Below, in pieces: positions 52,201 to 60,724 of a stretch of DNA of 64,000 nt. Source of the DNA: Brasenia schreberi (taxonomy: Eukaryota; Streptophyta; Magnoliopsida; Nymphaeales; Cabombaceae); NCBI GenBank assembly GCA_036023115.1, contig JAYKKT010000073.1:13827001-13891000 (forward strand), in the 5' to 3' direction. The notes under the pieces are model-generated. The model saw only the letters and a list, made by a program, of their open reading frames with translations. It searched no databases and was not told the origin of the DNA. The translations under genes were made by a program, and so were the position numbers. Position 1 is the first letter of the stretch. The number at the start of each line of letters is the position of its first letter.

Positions 52201-55200
52201 GAAACATGACTTTTAAGTGTAGCTGTCAAATCACTTTATGAAGAAGAAGAAAAAGAGGAGAAGCAACAGACACCCATAGAAGGGTCGGGTGTTAACCATG
52301 TGTTCTTAATTGTTCAAGTTGTTTTACAGAAGCCTCAAAAAATTACTAGTGCACGTGTGATGAAAAAAGTCATGATAATGATCAACTAGGAAGGCAGAGG
52401 TAATGATGCAGCCAGAGATGCTGCTTGAGATGATCAGCCAGGAAAGCTGAGTTGATGTTGCAACCAGAGATATTGCTTGAGATGATCAGTCAGGATGATT
52501 GAGTTGATGTTGCAGTCAGAGATGCTGCTTGAGATGATTAGCCAGGAAAGCTAAGTTTATATTGCAGTCAGAGATACTGCTTGATATGATCAGCCAGGAA
52601 GGCTGAGTTGAAGATATTGCAGCCAAAGAAGATGTTGAAGATTAAACCAGTAATGAAGACAGATGAAGAATGTTGCAGACATATGAAGATTTTTGGCAAG
52701 TTTGGAGTTCAAAGTATCTCACTCCCAACTTGAGGGAGGTGTTGAAGATATGAGTTTAGAGTCAGTTTTAGTACATATAATGTCCTAGGACAGTAAAATT
52801 GATGTTTAGAGTATTATTGTAATTGTTCGAAGTCGTAAGGGCATTTTGATAATTTTCTATACTAGGGGTATTTTGGTCATTTTATGTTTTACAGCTCCTT
52901 ATATAAGGGCTGATAGGCTGTATTAGGGTTTTAGGTTGCTGGGATTAAGAAAGAGAGAGAAAGAGGGGGGCAGCCTTGGAGGTCCGCCCCCCTCCTCCGA
53001 TCTCCATTGTTACACTTCTTCTTTTTATCAATATATTCTATTGTTTATTATCCATTGCGTTTATTAGTAATTACAACATTGGGGACGTGAATATCATAGC
53101 CAAGCTCAGTTGGCATTTCTTTTGTAATATCGGCCTCATCATATTGCCAATAGATCAGTTTGTTGTGGATGTTCAAATCGATTTGCAGTAATCGGTTTCT
53201 GGTTTTGTGCATATTAAATCTCAACAAGTATTTGTTGGTTGGCTATTGATCGATTCTCTTATTTATCCATTCATCAACAAGCATTGGTTAATGGCAGAGA
53301 TAGACTATTATGGCAGCGACATACAATTTTTTTGTTGATACTTGTTATTCAAACTTGCTTAGATGGGAAGTAAAGGAAAAAAAAGTTGACAACCACATGG
53401 TAATGTCTAAATACGGTGCCAATGAAAAGTTAGAACATTTTCAAATCACCTCAACTAAATTGGATGGTAGGAATTTCTTGGAATGGTCCACATCAATAGA
53501 ATTAGCCATTATAGCAAGGGAGAGATTGGCTCACCTAATGAGACACACACAGAGACTAGATATAAATGATACTCAATATCCAAGTTGGAGAGGAGAAGAT
53601 GCTTTAATTTCATCATGATTACTTCAATCTATGGTTCATCAATTGCAAAAACATTTATGTTTCTTGAATCTGCTTATGAAATCTGGTGTGCAATATCTGA
53701 AGCTTACTCCCAAAAAAAGAATGTGGCAAAAGAGTATGAAATATTGGAAAGAATCAAAAATTGTAAACAAGGAACTCGATCCGTCAGTGAATACTATGCA
53801 GATCTTAGAGGATTGTGAGATGAACTTTTATATTATACCAATATCAAGTGTTCCTCATGTTACACTGAAAGAAGTACAGAGATTGAAAAGAAAAAGGTAT
53901 TTGACTTGCTATGGGGTGTAAATTCATAATTTAAGTCAATAAAACTCAATGTCTTGGGACGAGATGAACTACCTTCATTGGGAACTGTATATTCATTATT
54001 GATCAGGGAAGAAGTGTAAATATTCGTCAATGAACGAAAGTTGATATTACACGAATCAAATCCACCATGTCGCCAAGAGTCAAGTGGCATTCAAGCACGA
54101 ATGCCGATCTTCAAGAATAACCAACACAAGAGCGTTAGCACATACAAACAAGTCAAAAAGCAGTGCAAGACTGCATACTTTATTAATGAGATGAAGTGGT
54201 ATTTATAAAGGACATTGTACATCAAAGAAGAAAGAATGAAATACAAGAGACAAGAACCAACATGGCTAGTGCGGGCCTGCCAGCACTAGCCGTTGGGGAA
54301 CTCCCAACGGCTAATAGTCGTTGGGGTCCCCAACCATTGTGGCTAGGGCCTGGCCCCTCCTTTGTGAACCATGTGGCACGGGCCCTAAGGACCCGTGCTG
54401 CCTATTACAATAACACCCCCTCTCAAACTTACAAGATACTTAAAGTTTGTCTAATAAAAATTGAAACTGAGTCGCCGAAAGAGATTTGATGAAGAAATCA
54501 GCTAACTGCATCTCGGATGTGACATAACATAATGATATCTTCTTATTCAGACATTCTTCACGAACAAAGTGTCAATCCATCTCGATATACTTCGTCATCT
54601 CATAGAAAGTATTGTTGGAGGCAATGTACATGGCACTTTTATTATCACAATACATAATGTACATGGCACTTTATAATTCCCTAAGGGCCCGTGCTGCCTA
54701 TTACAATAACAAAAAGACCGAAGAAATCTTGAGAAGAATAATATTCCAGTTACAGACCAACATGCACTCCAAACAAGAGGAGAAACTTCATATTATCGTG
54801 GAAGAGGAGGATATCAAGGATGAGGACGTGGTCGATCTCATCCTCATGAAAAAGAAAAACTCATCTGTTCTCATTGTGAAAAATCTAGACATTCCAAAGA
54901 ATATTGCTGGAAATTACATGGCAAACCATATTATTATAAAAACAGAAATCACTCTGCTCATTCTGCTGAGAATACTACTTCTAATACCGATGGAATGCAA
55001 GAACTTATTAAGAGAATATAAAGACTCGAGACAAGACTATCTAGGCAGTCTCAACCATCTACCTCTCAAGCTTTAGTAGCTCAGGCAACTCTTACTGTGA
55101 AGGGTAAAACTTCTTATTCTGATTCAAAGATTTGGATTATTGATTCAGGTGCTACAGATCATATGGTAGGAGAATCATCGTATTTTTCATAGTACAAACT

Positions 55201-58200
55201 TCACCCAAAACAAGAGCCTATTAAGTTAGCAAATAGCTCTTACTCGTATATGGTTGGACAGGGAAGTGTATCCACATGTCTTGCTAATTTAATATCAGTC
55301 TATCATGTTTCCAGTTTTCCTATAAATTTACTTTCAATCAGTTCGTTAACTCGTACCATGGAATGCATTATAACTTTTACTCCTACTGATTGTGTGTTTC
55401 AGGATCTGAAGACGGGGAAAGTCTTTGGTCATGGTAGACTATAAAGGGGCTTATATATTTTAGAAGATCATCTTCAGCATGGAACTTCTTATAAAGCCTC
55501 AGCAACAACAATTCAGGATTCAGAGATTCGACTTTGGCATTGTCGTCTTGGTCACTTACCTGTGTCAAAACTTCCTTACGTTTTACCTCATCTTAGAGTC
55601 AATAAACATCAGTTTGAATGTGAAGTCTGTAACTTGGGAAATATCAAAGAGCCACTTATCCATTGTGTGACTCTAGACGATCTCAGCCTTTTGAACTTAT
55701 TCATTCAAATATTTGGGGTCCCAGTCCTGTTACTTCATTGTTTGGTCAGAGATACTTTGTCTCCTTTATTGATGATTGTACTCGCCTTACGATTTTATAT
55801 TTAATGAAATCAAAGTCAGAAGTCTCTTCTATTTTTTCAATTGTGCATAAATTTATTCTCAACCAATTCAATACTTCAGTGAAAATTCTAAGTTCAAACA
55901 ATGGGGGGGAGTACATGAGTAAGCAATTAGCAGAATATTTATACACACATGGTATAGTCCATCAGACTTCCTGTTTCTATACTCCTCAACAAAATGGAAT
56001 TGCTGAAAGGAAAAATCAGCACATTCTAAAAGTAGCTAGAACTCTTTTACTTCAAAACAATGTTCCTAAGTTCTATTGGGGAGAAGTCGTTCTTACTGTA
56101 GTCCACCTGATCAATAGAATGCCCAGTACTATACTTGAGGGTGAAAGTCCAATGAAATGTCTCAATAAAGAGTCGAAAGTCGAAACCATTTCAAATAGTT
56201 CCTCGTATCTTTGGTTATACCAGTTTTGTACATGTTCATTTACCTAATTGGGATAAACTAGATCCTAAGTCTGTAAAGTGCATTTTCCTTGGCTATTCTA
56301 AGTCCTAAAAGGGCTATAAATGCTATGATCCTCTAGCTAAGTTATATGTTTCTATGGATGTTACTTTTACAGAATATATTCCCTATTATACAGCTCAGGG
56401 GGAGTTACCTTAATAAATTTCTCCTTATGTCCTACCAGTAGTCCCTGATGATGCCAAAGAAGATACAAATGATAATAGAAATGAGGTCAGTAAGTAAGAG
56501 GAGATCTTAATGTACAAGAGAGGATCAAGAAACATTATCTACACTGAAGAAGAACCAACCCCGTATACAAGCACCAAAGATATTTCCCCTGACTCAAATC
56601 CTCAAGTGGAAGTGACAGAAGATCTTGATATACCTATAGCTATTCGCAAAGGTAAGCGTAAATGTGCTCGTTATCCAATTTCTGATTATGTCTCATACGC
56701 CAATACCTCTCAAAATTATCAAAACTTTGTTATGAATGCTGAGAAACATAAGATTCCTTCGAAGTTTGAAGAAGCAATTAAAAGCCCTTTATGGAAAGTT
56801 GTAATTAAAGAAGAACTGAATACACTTGTGAAGAACAATACATGGAGCATCACACAGCTACCTCCTAATAGGAATATTGTAGGATCCAAGTGGGTATTTA
56901 CTATTAAATATAAGGTAGATGGAACTGTGGAGAGATATAAAGCAAGATTGGTTGCTAAAGGATACAGTCAGTCATGTGGCATTGATTATACAAAGATGTT
57001 TGCACATGTGGCTAAACTCACTTCAATAAGAATACTTCTCAGTATGGCAGCAAATTTGGGATGGGATCTATGGCAACTAGATGTTAAAAATGCTTTCTTA
57101 CAAAGAGACTTAAATGAAGAGGTTTATATGGAACTACCTCCAGGAATGAATATAAGAATGTTTGCTAATAGAGTGTGTAAACTCAATAAAGCTATTTACG
57201 GGCTAAAGAAGTTGCCTAGAGCTTGGTTTGATAAATTCAACAAGGCAGTTTGCAGTCTGGGATACAACAGGAGTCTCAATGATCATACGATCTTCTTGAA
57301 GAAAGGAACCAAAATATCTATTCTTGCAGTTTATGTTGATGACATAATTGTCACGGGAGATGACCTTGAAGAAATATTCAAGTTCAAAATGAATCGTCAC
57401 AAATTATTTTGATCTTAAATATTTGGGTCGTCTTCACTATTTTTTGGGCAAAGAAGTTATGTATTCTAATCGAGGTATCTTCCTAACTTAGCGGAAATAC
57501 TTAATGGATCTTCTTGAAGAAACACATATACTAGAATGTAAACTTAGTGATATTCCTATGGAAATAAATCAGAAATTGTTCAGTGGTGATAGTGAAGAGT
57601 TCAAAGACATTCACAAATATCAGAAGTTGGTTGGCAAGCTCATATATTTGACTATTACTCGTCCAGATATTACATATGCAGTTGGTATTTGAGCAGATAT
57701 ATGCATTCTCCTACAAGAATCATATGGATGCACTATATAGAATTCTTCATTACCTCAAGTCAACTTCAAGAATGGGTTTACTTTATTCAAAATTATCAAA
57801 TTTGCACATTGATCTTTATTCTGATGCAAACTGGGCAGGTTCACGTGATGACCGAAAATCAACTATAGGCTATGTTACTTTACTCGGTGGTAATATTGTA
57901 TCTTGGAAGAGTAAAAACCAAACAGTGGTTACCAGATCTACCGCAAAAGTAGAATACAGGGCTATAGCACAACCATATGTGAAGGAAAATGGGTATCTTC
58001 ATTGATAAGTGAATTGGGATTTCTATCTAATCGTTTTATACCACTATACTATGGCAGCAGTGCAGCAATTCAGATGGCGTCTAATCCAGTTTATCATGAA
58101 AGAACCAAACATATAGAAATTGACTGTCATTTCAACAGAGAGAAGATATCTAATCAAGAATTCAAGATGGAGTATGTTCAATCTATCAAACAGAGGGTTG

Positions 58201-60724
58201 ATTTCTTAACGAAAGCTACTACCAGCAGACAATTAAAGGAAATATTATCCAAGTTGGGTGTTATAAACATCCTTCACCCAACTTTAGGGGGAGTGTTAAA
58301 GGATGTAATGTTAGAAGTAGAAATAGTTTAGTTTATTGTTATTTCACATCATGTAAGTGTATTTAGTGTATTTAACGTGTTATGTCTCTTTAGTAGTAAT
58401 TAGTACTAATTAGGGGTAGTTTAGGAATACAAGTTAGATAGAGTATAAGTAGTAGTGATTAGGGTTGAGTCTCATTATGAAAGGAAGGATTGGACGGCAG
58501 CACTAGGGCAGCCGCAGGTTGTGTTTTGGGGCAACCTCCAATCTGCCAGGTTTTGTAAGTCTTCTCAATCTTGATTAATGCATTTATTTCTTAATAAAAA
58601 TAATACAAGGTCCATATATATACTTGCAACAGTGTTTTACGTAGCCTAAACGTGAGAAGCATGCCAACAAAATATATAAATTCACAACAATGTGAGCCAT
58701 AACCTGGAAGGAAGAAGTAACCCACCATTTTGCATTATAAATTTAGAATTGTACATGAAATTCCAATAACAAGCATTAACGTGGATTTATGTCTTGATAA
58801 CTTCCATATATTCACATAGTTCTTCTATGGCTTCATTGACAACCATTATCAAAAAAATTGACAAACTGAGAGCAATATGAAAAAGGGAAAGGAATATAAG
58901 ATATGGACATGGTGCAATCCTTGGCGTGATGATAAATGTTGCATAAACTATTAACAATTTGACTGAGCAAAGGAGATGCTGGTTGCATCTGAATGATGAT
59001 AAGGTACATATGATTTGCAATCATCTAACAATTAATCTAGAAGAGCCAGAAACCAACTTCACGCTCACAGAGTAATCATGTTATGTGTATCTGAGTTCTC
59101 ACATTACACGATGGAATAGTCACGTCATCTATTCTTTACCATCATTGACCTTTCCCATCAATGAAAAGAATTAGTACGCAACATTTGGCCATTGCAGTCT
59201 TTTTATTTCCTTTTTATTTGGGCCCTCTTGTTGTGGTGTGTAGCAGAGGTACATTTCACAGGGAAAAAAAACTTAAGAACACATAGAATAGATCCTTACT
59301 GCAGGTGATACAACCTATTGCAAGCATTGGAAATGAAAGTGGTATCAATGACAATGACAAGTTGAGATTAGCATTTTAGAGAATGCTGTTATAAATAGAA
59401 ACGCCTAATGTAAAGCTGCACATGAGAAGTAAACGACCACATGAAAAGGCAGCTATGCATATTAATATGGTCATGAATGGCGCTAAAGAACAAAAAGAAC
59501 TATTTACATCCTAGCTGAAGGTCGGTCGCCTTCTGGACTCAGTCGCCTCCACTCATATGGCTTTTGAGAAGTATCCAGAGCCCATACATCAGAGAGCACT
59601 TTTGTGCCTGAGAATTGAAAATGAAATCGCTTTTCATGTCTCTTTGAATAACATTAAACCTATTGGCAAGAGAAATAATAACAAAAACATGAGAGAGTAA
59701 CTGGAGTCCAAAGTGAAAGGGGTGGTGGAGGAGGAGGAGGAAGAGAAACTTACCATCATTACCACCAACTGTGACAAGATAACGCTGTCCAACTAAATCC
59801 ATTGCATGGCCGTAACGAGGACCAGGGCCAGGTCCTCGAACAACCACCCTGTAATAAAACTATAAACATGAGATACAGCAAAGGCAAGTGTTGTTAAACA
59901 GATCACAAAGAGCTCTTACCTATGCCACTTCAATTTGGAATGCGTCAAATCCAACACGTACAGATCATCTGTCGAATGCCCTGCAGGACCTATACCACCC
60001 TAAGGGAGAACAAATTCTTGGGCCTTTTACAAACAAATCAATCATTTCAAAGAGATATTGAGAATGACGACAGAGATGCTTTACCTGGATGACAACCATA
60101 GTACCCACAATAGCCGCAGCATGTGCAGCTCGGGGAGAAGGGGGATCTCCTGCAGGATGGACTCTGTAGTTTCAACAGTGAGCTAAGAAGTTAACTAGTG
60201 TCACGCTCTGTCTAGTGCATACGACTCGAAACAACCAATAGTTTTACCATGAGCATGTAAAAAAATATCATGTTTCAAGCAAAGAGCAAATTCTTATAGA
60301 ATTAAATGAGATTAAAGAATACTAAGCAAAAGATACGAGAGGGAGAAGAGGATTCTCTCAGACCTCGACCATTTCCTCGTAAGAACGTCGTACATGTGAA
60401 CGGCGTTGGTAACACCAGCAAGTCCTATGAAACATCAAAACCTCATCTTAGATTCACACGCACGCACGCACACAAACACAGAGGGCAGAGAGAGAGATTA
60501 CTTATCCCTGCATTAGAGGGTCCTTCAATGGCAGTGGCTCCGCCGAACAGGACCAAGCTAGGTCCAACGTAATCGGAAGCACCCTCTACACCTTTCGCTG
60601 CAACGGCTGTCAAAGTATGGCTACATCGAGGACCCGGAGCGTCCTCTTCCTTTTCCCAGTTAGTTTCCACCCATCTGTAAGTGGGAGCAGGGGCTGGGGA
60701 CGATCCCACCTTTGTTCCCATCAT
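28260..60724 (-). CDS. BSL1: Serine/threonine-protein phosphatase BSL1 (Kelch-PPP), 21 exons
   Basis: Exons in transcript order: 60724-60502, 60424-60364, 60163-60085, 59999-59920, 59848-59754, 59607-59508, 45143-45074, 41275-41174, 40665-40584, 40512-40342, 39051-38877, 38769-38538, 38457-38287, 38207-37969, 32706-32622, 32539-32441, 32357-32158, 32065-31990, 28838-28703, 28594-28455, 28343-28260. They join in frame to 899 codons plus stop (family about 880). BSL phosphatases act in brassinosteroid signalling, dephosphorylating the BIN2 kinase. Residues about 15-355 are Kelch repeats ([31 protein letters not shown]). A Ser-rich linker ends in [21 protein letters not shown]. The PPP domain holds all metal-binding signatures: GDLHGQFGD (601-609), GDYVDRG (635-641), RGNHE (666-670) and HGGIG. 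The tail [14 protein letters not shown] matches BSL1 more than BSL2/3, and there is no long Pro-rich N-terminus. The start could be either of two adjacent ATGs. Introns 6 (14.4 kb), 14 (5.3 kb), 7 (3.8 kb) and 18 (3.2 kb) are transposon-filled; intron 15 is GC-AG. Confidence 0.96.
29821..29959 (+). pseudogene. Fragment of 40S ribosomal protein eS28 (RPS28)
   Basis: The translation gives [13 protein letters not shown], a one-base frameshift within a T-run, then [20 protein letters not shown] and [13 protein letters not shown]. This covers the last two thirds of the very conserved 65-residue eS28, a small-subunit protein whose C-terminus is normally ILTLLESEREARRLR. The N-terminal start and the final codons are absent, so it is a broken copy. 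It begins directly at the LINE linker and is followed within a few bases by the XTH fragment. Confidence 0.9.
29970..30195 (+). pseudogene. Fragment of an XTH9-like xyloglucan endotransglucosylase/hydrolase
   Basis: The frame reads [20 protein letters not shown], then [34 protein letters not shown] and VVFLVDET. This is the active-site half of a GH16 XTH that cuts and rejoins xyloglucan in the wall; the XTH9 branch has HNEFDFEFLGN at the catalytic site. Here the middle Asp of that motif is Asn, and signal peptide, N-terminal strand and C-terminal half are all missing. The match extends over roughly one XTH exon. It runs in the same direction as the eS28 and PPR pieces on either side. Confidence 0.9.
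30196..30418 (+). pseudogene. Fragment of a PLS-type pentatricopeptide repeat (PPR) protein
   Basis: The translation reads SKVEMRMK, a stop, then [20 protein letters not shown] and GYVQNE, a short deletion, [13 protein letters not shown], and in another frame [17 protein letters not shown]. This is the hallmark of plant organelle RNA-editing and processing PPR proteins (FDEMPERNVVSW and ALSACxxLxSLxHGK motifs). Less than two repeats remain, with a stop and a frameshift. It abuts the XTH fragment on the left and LINE sequence on the right. Confidence 0.88.
32540..32621 (-). other. GC-AG intron (BSL1 intron 15)
   Basis: The upstream exon ends CTTAAG and the intron starts GCAAGC, not GT; it ends GACTTGTAG before ATTGAGTACC. 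Only this boundary keeps ALK and [15 protein letters not shown] contiguous, as in the PPP family. The strong AG|GCAAG context is what functional GC-AG introns require. The intron is 82 bp. Confidence 0.88.
33047..36680 (-). pseudogene. Copia gag-pol remnant
   Basis: Gag starts near 36680 with [20 protein letters not shown] zinc knuckle reads [16 protein letters not shown], with the last Cys replaced by Tyr. Integrase (35366-35007) shows [20 protein letters not shown], then RSHNGGEF where the family has a catalytic Asp in RSDNGGEF, then [13 protein letters not shown] (34309-33174, one frameshift) has [13 protein letters not shown] and the active-site motif [11 protein letters not shown]. RNase H continues with YTDADWASS and, after a stop near 33174, [15 protein letters not shown]. 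It is not functional. Confidence 0.9.
36890..37135 (-). repeat. Short interspersed repeats in the Copia leader
   Basis: The plus strand has repeated words GTTTCTGT(C/T)ACC and TATCACGATTCAC(A/T)AAT about five times at uneven spacing, between the primer-binding site and gag. Confidence 0.7.
37197..37210 (-). promoter_or_regulatory. Primer-binding site of the intron-14 Copia element
   Basis: TGGTATCAGAGCAA on the minus strand starts directly after the LTR end, complementary to initiator tRNA-Met. Confidence 0.9.
37211..37498 (-). repeat. 5' LTR of the intron-14 Copia element
   Basis: The 288-bp LTR starts TGTTGGATCAG and ends GAAAATTATCA, next to the primer-binding site. It includes a TATA-like GTATATAATG near 37455. 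No second copy was found at the other end. Confidence 0.85.
41950..43260 (-). mobile_element. Internal fragment of an RTE LINE (BSL1 intron 7)
   Basis: The minus strand carries, in order, the endonuclease end ([20 protein letters not shown]), a linker open frame at 42879-42565 ([39 protein letters not shown]), then the RT start ([45 protein letters not shown]). It stops at LEK near 41950, so both the 5' end and the 3' half are missing. Several stops. Same direction as BSL1. Confidence 0.88.
44100..44890 (+). mobile_element. Rearranged Copia RT fragment with an internal partial triplication (BSL1 intron 7)
   Basis: The start reads YKIKT, then about RKPQC*IGRQK, matching [23 protein letters not shown]. 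The phrase for [10 protein letters not shown](T/A)R occurs at about 44200 and 44298, the segment for NEEAYM-PPxN at about 44375 and 44575, and the phrase CAAG(A/G)CC-GTTTGATAA at about 44480 and 44665. The end reads [14 protein letters not shown], then [15 protein letters not shown], the Copia active-site YVDD with Tyr changed to His. It is badly decayed and antisense to BSL1. Flanking 43300-44100 and 44900-45060 may be further parts. Confidence 0.7.
45144..47756. other. Proximal part of BSL1 intron 6, unassigned
   Basis: I see no gene or clear transposon termini. Open frames at 45383-45577 and 45910-45650 have no family match. Around 46560-46745 the sequence has an LTR-like texture (CTATAAATTGAGATG then a T-rich end) but no partner or primer-binding site. 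A (GA)n run lies near 47490. Confidence 0.4.
47762..48056 (+). repeat. 5' LTR of the outer Copia element
   Basis: The 295-bp LTR begins with TG but ends TA instead of the usual CA; the same end occurs in the 3' LTR, so this is the element's own terminus. Confidence 0.9.
48057..48069 (+). promoter_or_regulatory. Primer-binding site of the outer Copia element
   Basis: TGGTATCAGAGCC directly follows the LTR, complementary to initiator tRNA-Met. Confidence 0.9.
48270..48608 (+). repeat. 5' LTR of the endoplasmin-carrying element
   Basis: It includes a TATA-like CCTTATATAAGGGATG at about 48423 and a GAGAGAGAAAGAGG leader, so it could start transcription on the plus strand. The 3' copy is at 52740-53078. 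Confidence 0.92.
48609..48623 (+). promoter_or_regulatory. Primer-binding site of the endoplasmin-carrying element
   Basis: TGGTATCAGAGCTTA, complementary to initiator tRNA-Met, starts at the first base after the LTR. Confidence 0.9.
49812..50984 (+). pseudogene. Captured middle and C-terminal part of endoplasmin (HSP90.7, GRP94), with KDEL
   Basis: Endoplasmin is the ER HSP90 chaperone. The frame gives [58 protein letters not shown]; then a deletion of about 30 residues with a frameshift; [76 protein letters not shown]; then a large deletion of well over 100 residues; [37 protein letters not shown], a stop at about 50834, [17 protein letters not shown], and finally VKDEL before a stop at 50982. 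The KDEL ER-retention signal confirms the endoplasmin branch over cytosolic HSP90. No introns are present in the retained parts, which suggests an mRNA origin, but internal deletions complicate that. It cannot encode a working chaperone. Confidence 0.93.
51000..51490 (+). pseudogene. Captured N-terminal (ATPase-domain) part of endoplasmin, placed after the C-terminus
   Basis: The frame reads [66 protein letters not shown], a stop at 51230, then in shifted frames the counterparts of [18 protein letters not shown], and [20 protein letters not shown] with [10 protein letters not shown]. These are HSP90 N-domain motifs (the GIGMT ATP-site strand, the lid, GQFGVGFYS) and the charged linker. In an intact gene this part lies before the segment at 49812-50984; here it follows the KDEL and stop by about 20 bp, so the order is permuted. 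Confidence 0.92.
51640..52720 (+). repeat. Repeat-rich tail of the endoplasmin-carrying element
   Basis: Degenerate copies of a word like CAGCCAGGAAGGCTGAGTTG then GTTGCAGCCAGAGATGCTGC recur through the stretch. At 52405-52620 they form four clear tandem units of about 52 bp (CAGAGA at 52413, 52464, 52517, 52569). Weaker related units lie at 51655-51800 and 51960-52130. No coding sense is apparent. Confidence 0.75.
52740..53078 (+). repeat. 3' LTR of the endoplasmin-carrying element
   Basis: It has the same length and termini as 48270-48608, with about sixteen substitutions and a few compensating indels by eye. Confidence 0.92.
53310..58250 (+). pseudogene. Gag-pol remnant of the outer Copia element
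   Basis: Gag (53400-53990): [20 protein letters not shown], then [17 protein letters not shown]; it is split by the reversed insert at 54015-54711. After it come the zinc knuckle [15 protein letters not shown] (about 54855), protease [11 protein letters not shown] (about 55140), integrase (55663-56200) with [28 protein letters not shown] where the family has a catalytic Asp, and [13 protein letters not shown] (56640-57412): [45 protein letters not shown]. RNase H (57660-58250): [30 protein letters not shown]. Several frameshifts and stops (e.g. 55189, 57410, 57692). It is related to, but distinct from, the intron-14 element. Confidence 0.9.
54015..54711 (-). mobile_element. Internally deleted Copia element inserted in reverse orientation
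   Basis: Reading on the minus strand: a short piece of 5' LTR (54711 to about 54682, TGTTATTGTAATAGGCAGCA), the end of RNase H ([20 protein letters not shown] and [13 protein letters not shown]), a polypurine tract (GTTTGAGAGGGGG) and a complete 3' LTR (54415-54015). Nearly all of gag-pol and most of the 5' LTR are deleted. The flanks are AGAAG (54010-54014) and AAAAG (54712-54716), a target-site duplication with one mismatch. It splits the gag region of the outer element. Confidence 0.85.
58294..58596 (+). repeat. 3' LTR of the outer Copia element
   Basis: Starts TGTTAAAGGATG right after the polypurine tract. Relative to the 5' LTR it has a 10-bp duplication (TAGTACTAAT) and about ten substitutions. 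Confidence 0.92.
58602..59507. other. Distal part of BSL1 intron 6, unassigned
   Basis: AT-rich intron sequence between the Copia element and exon 6. No transposon or coding feature could be supported. Confidence 0.55.

Larger units (their letters stand above)
48265..53083 (+). mobile_element. Non-autonomous LTR element carrying a captured endoplasmin gene, TSD TTGGG
   Basis: Two 339-bp LTRs (48270-48608 and 52740-53078) begin TGTTGAAGATATGAG and end ATTACAACA; TTGGG flanks both ends (48265-48269, 53079-53083). The 5' LTR is followed at once by TGGTATCAGAGC; the 3' LTR is preceded by CAACTTGAGGGAGG. The 4.1-kb interior has no gag, protease, integrase or RT that I can find. It holds a non-coding leader (48621-49790), two rearranged pieces of the endoplasmin gene (49812-51490) and a repeat-rich tail (51640-52720). 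It would need another element's proteins to move. It is inserted in the leader of the outer Copia element, in the same orientation. Confidence 0.93.
47757..58601 (+). mobile_element. Outer Ty1/Copia element with AAAAT target-site duplication (BSL1 intron 6)
   Basis: The two LTRs (47762-48056 and 58294-58596) start TGTTAAAGGATG and end TTCTTAATA. They are flanked by AAAAT at 47757-47761 and 58597-58601. A primer-binding site follows the left LTR and a polypurine tract (ACTTTAGGGGGAG) precedes the right one. At 10.8 kb the element is about twice the usual Copia length because two other elements have inserted into it (48270-53078 and 54015-54711). By eye the LTRs differ by about ten substitutions plus three indels. 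It is antisense to BSL1. Confidence 0.93.

Noticed and set aside
52405..52620. Coding repeat domain in the endoplasmin-carrying element
   Set aside because: The period varies from 51 to 53 bp and stops occur in all frames, so it is a DNA-level minisatellite.
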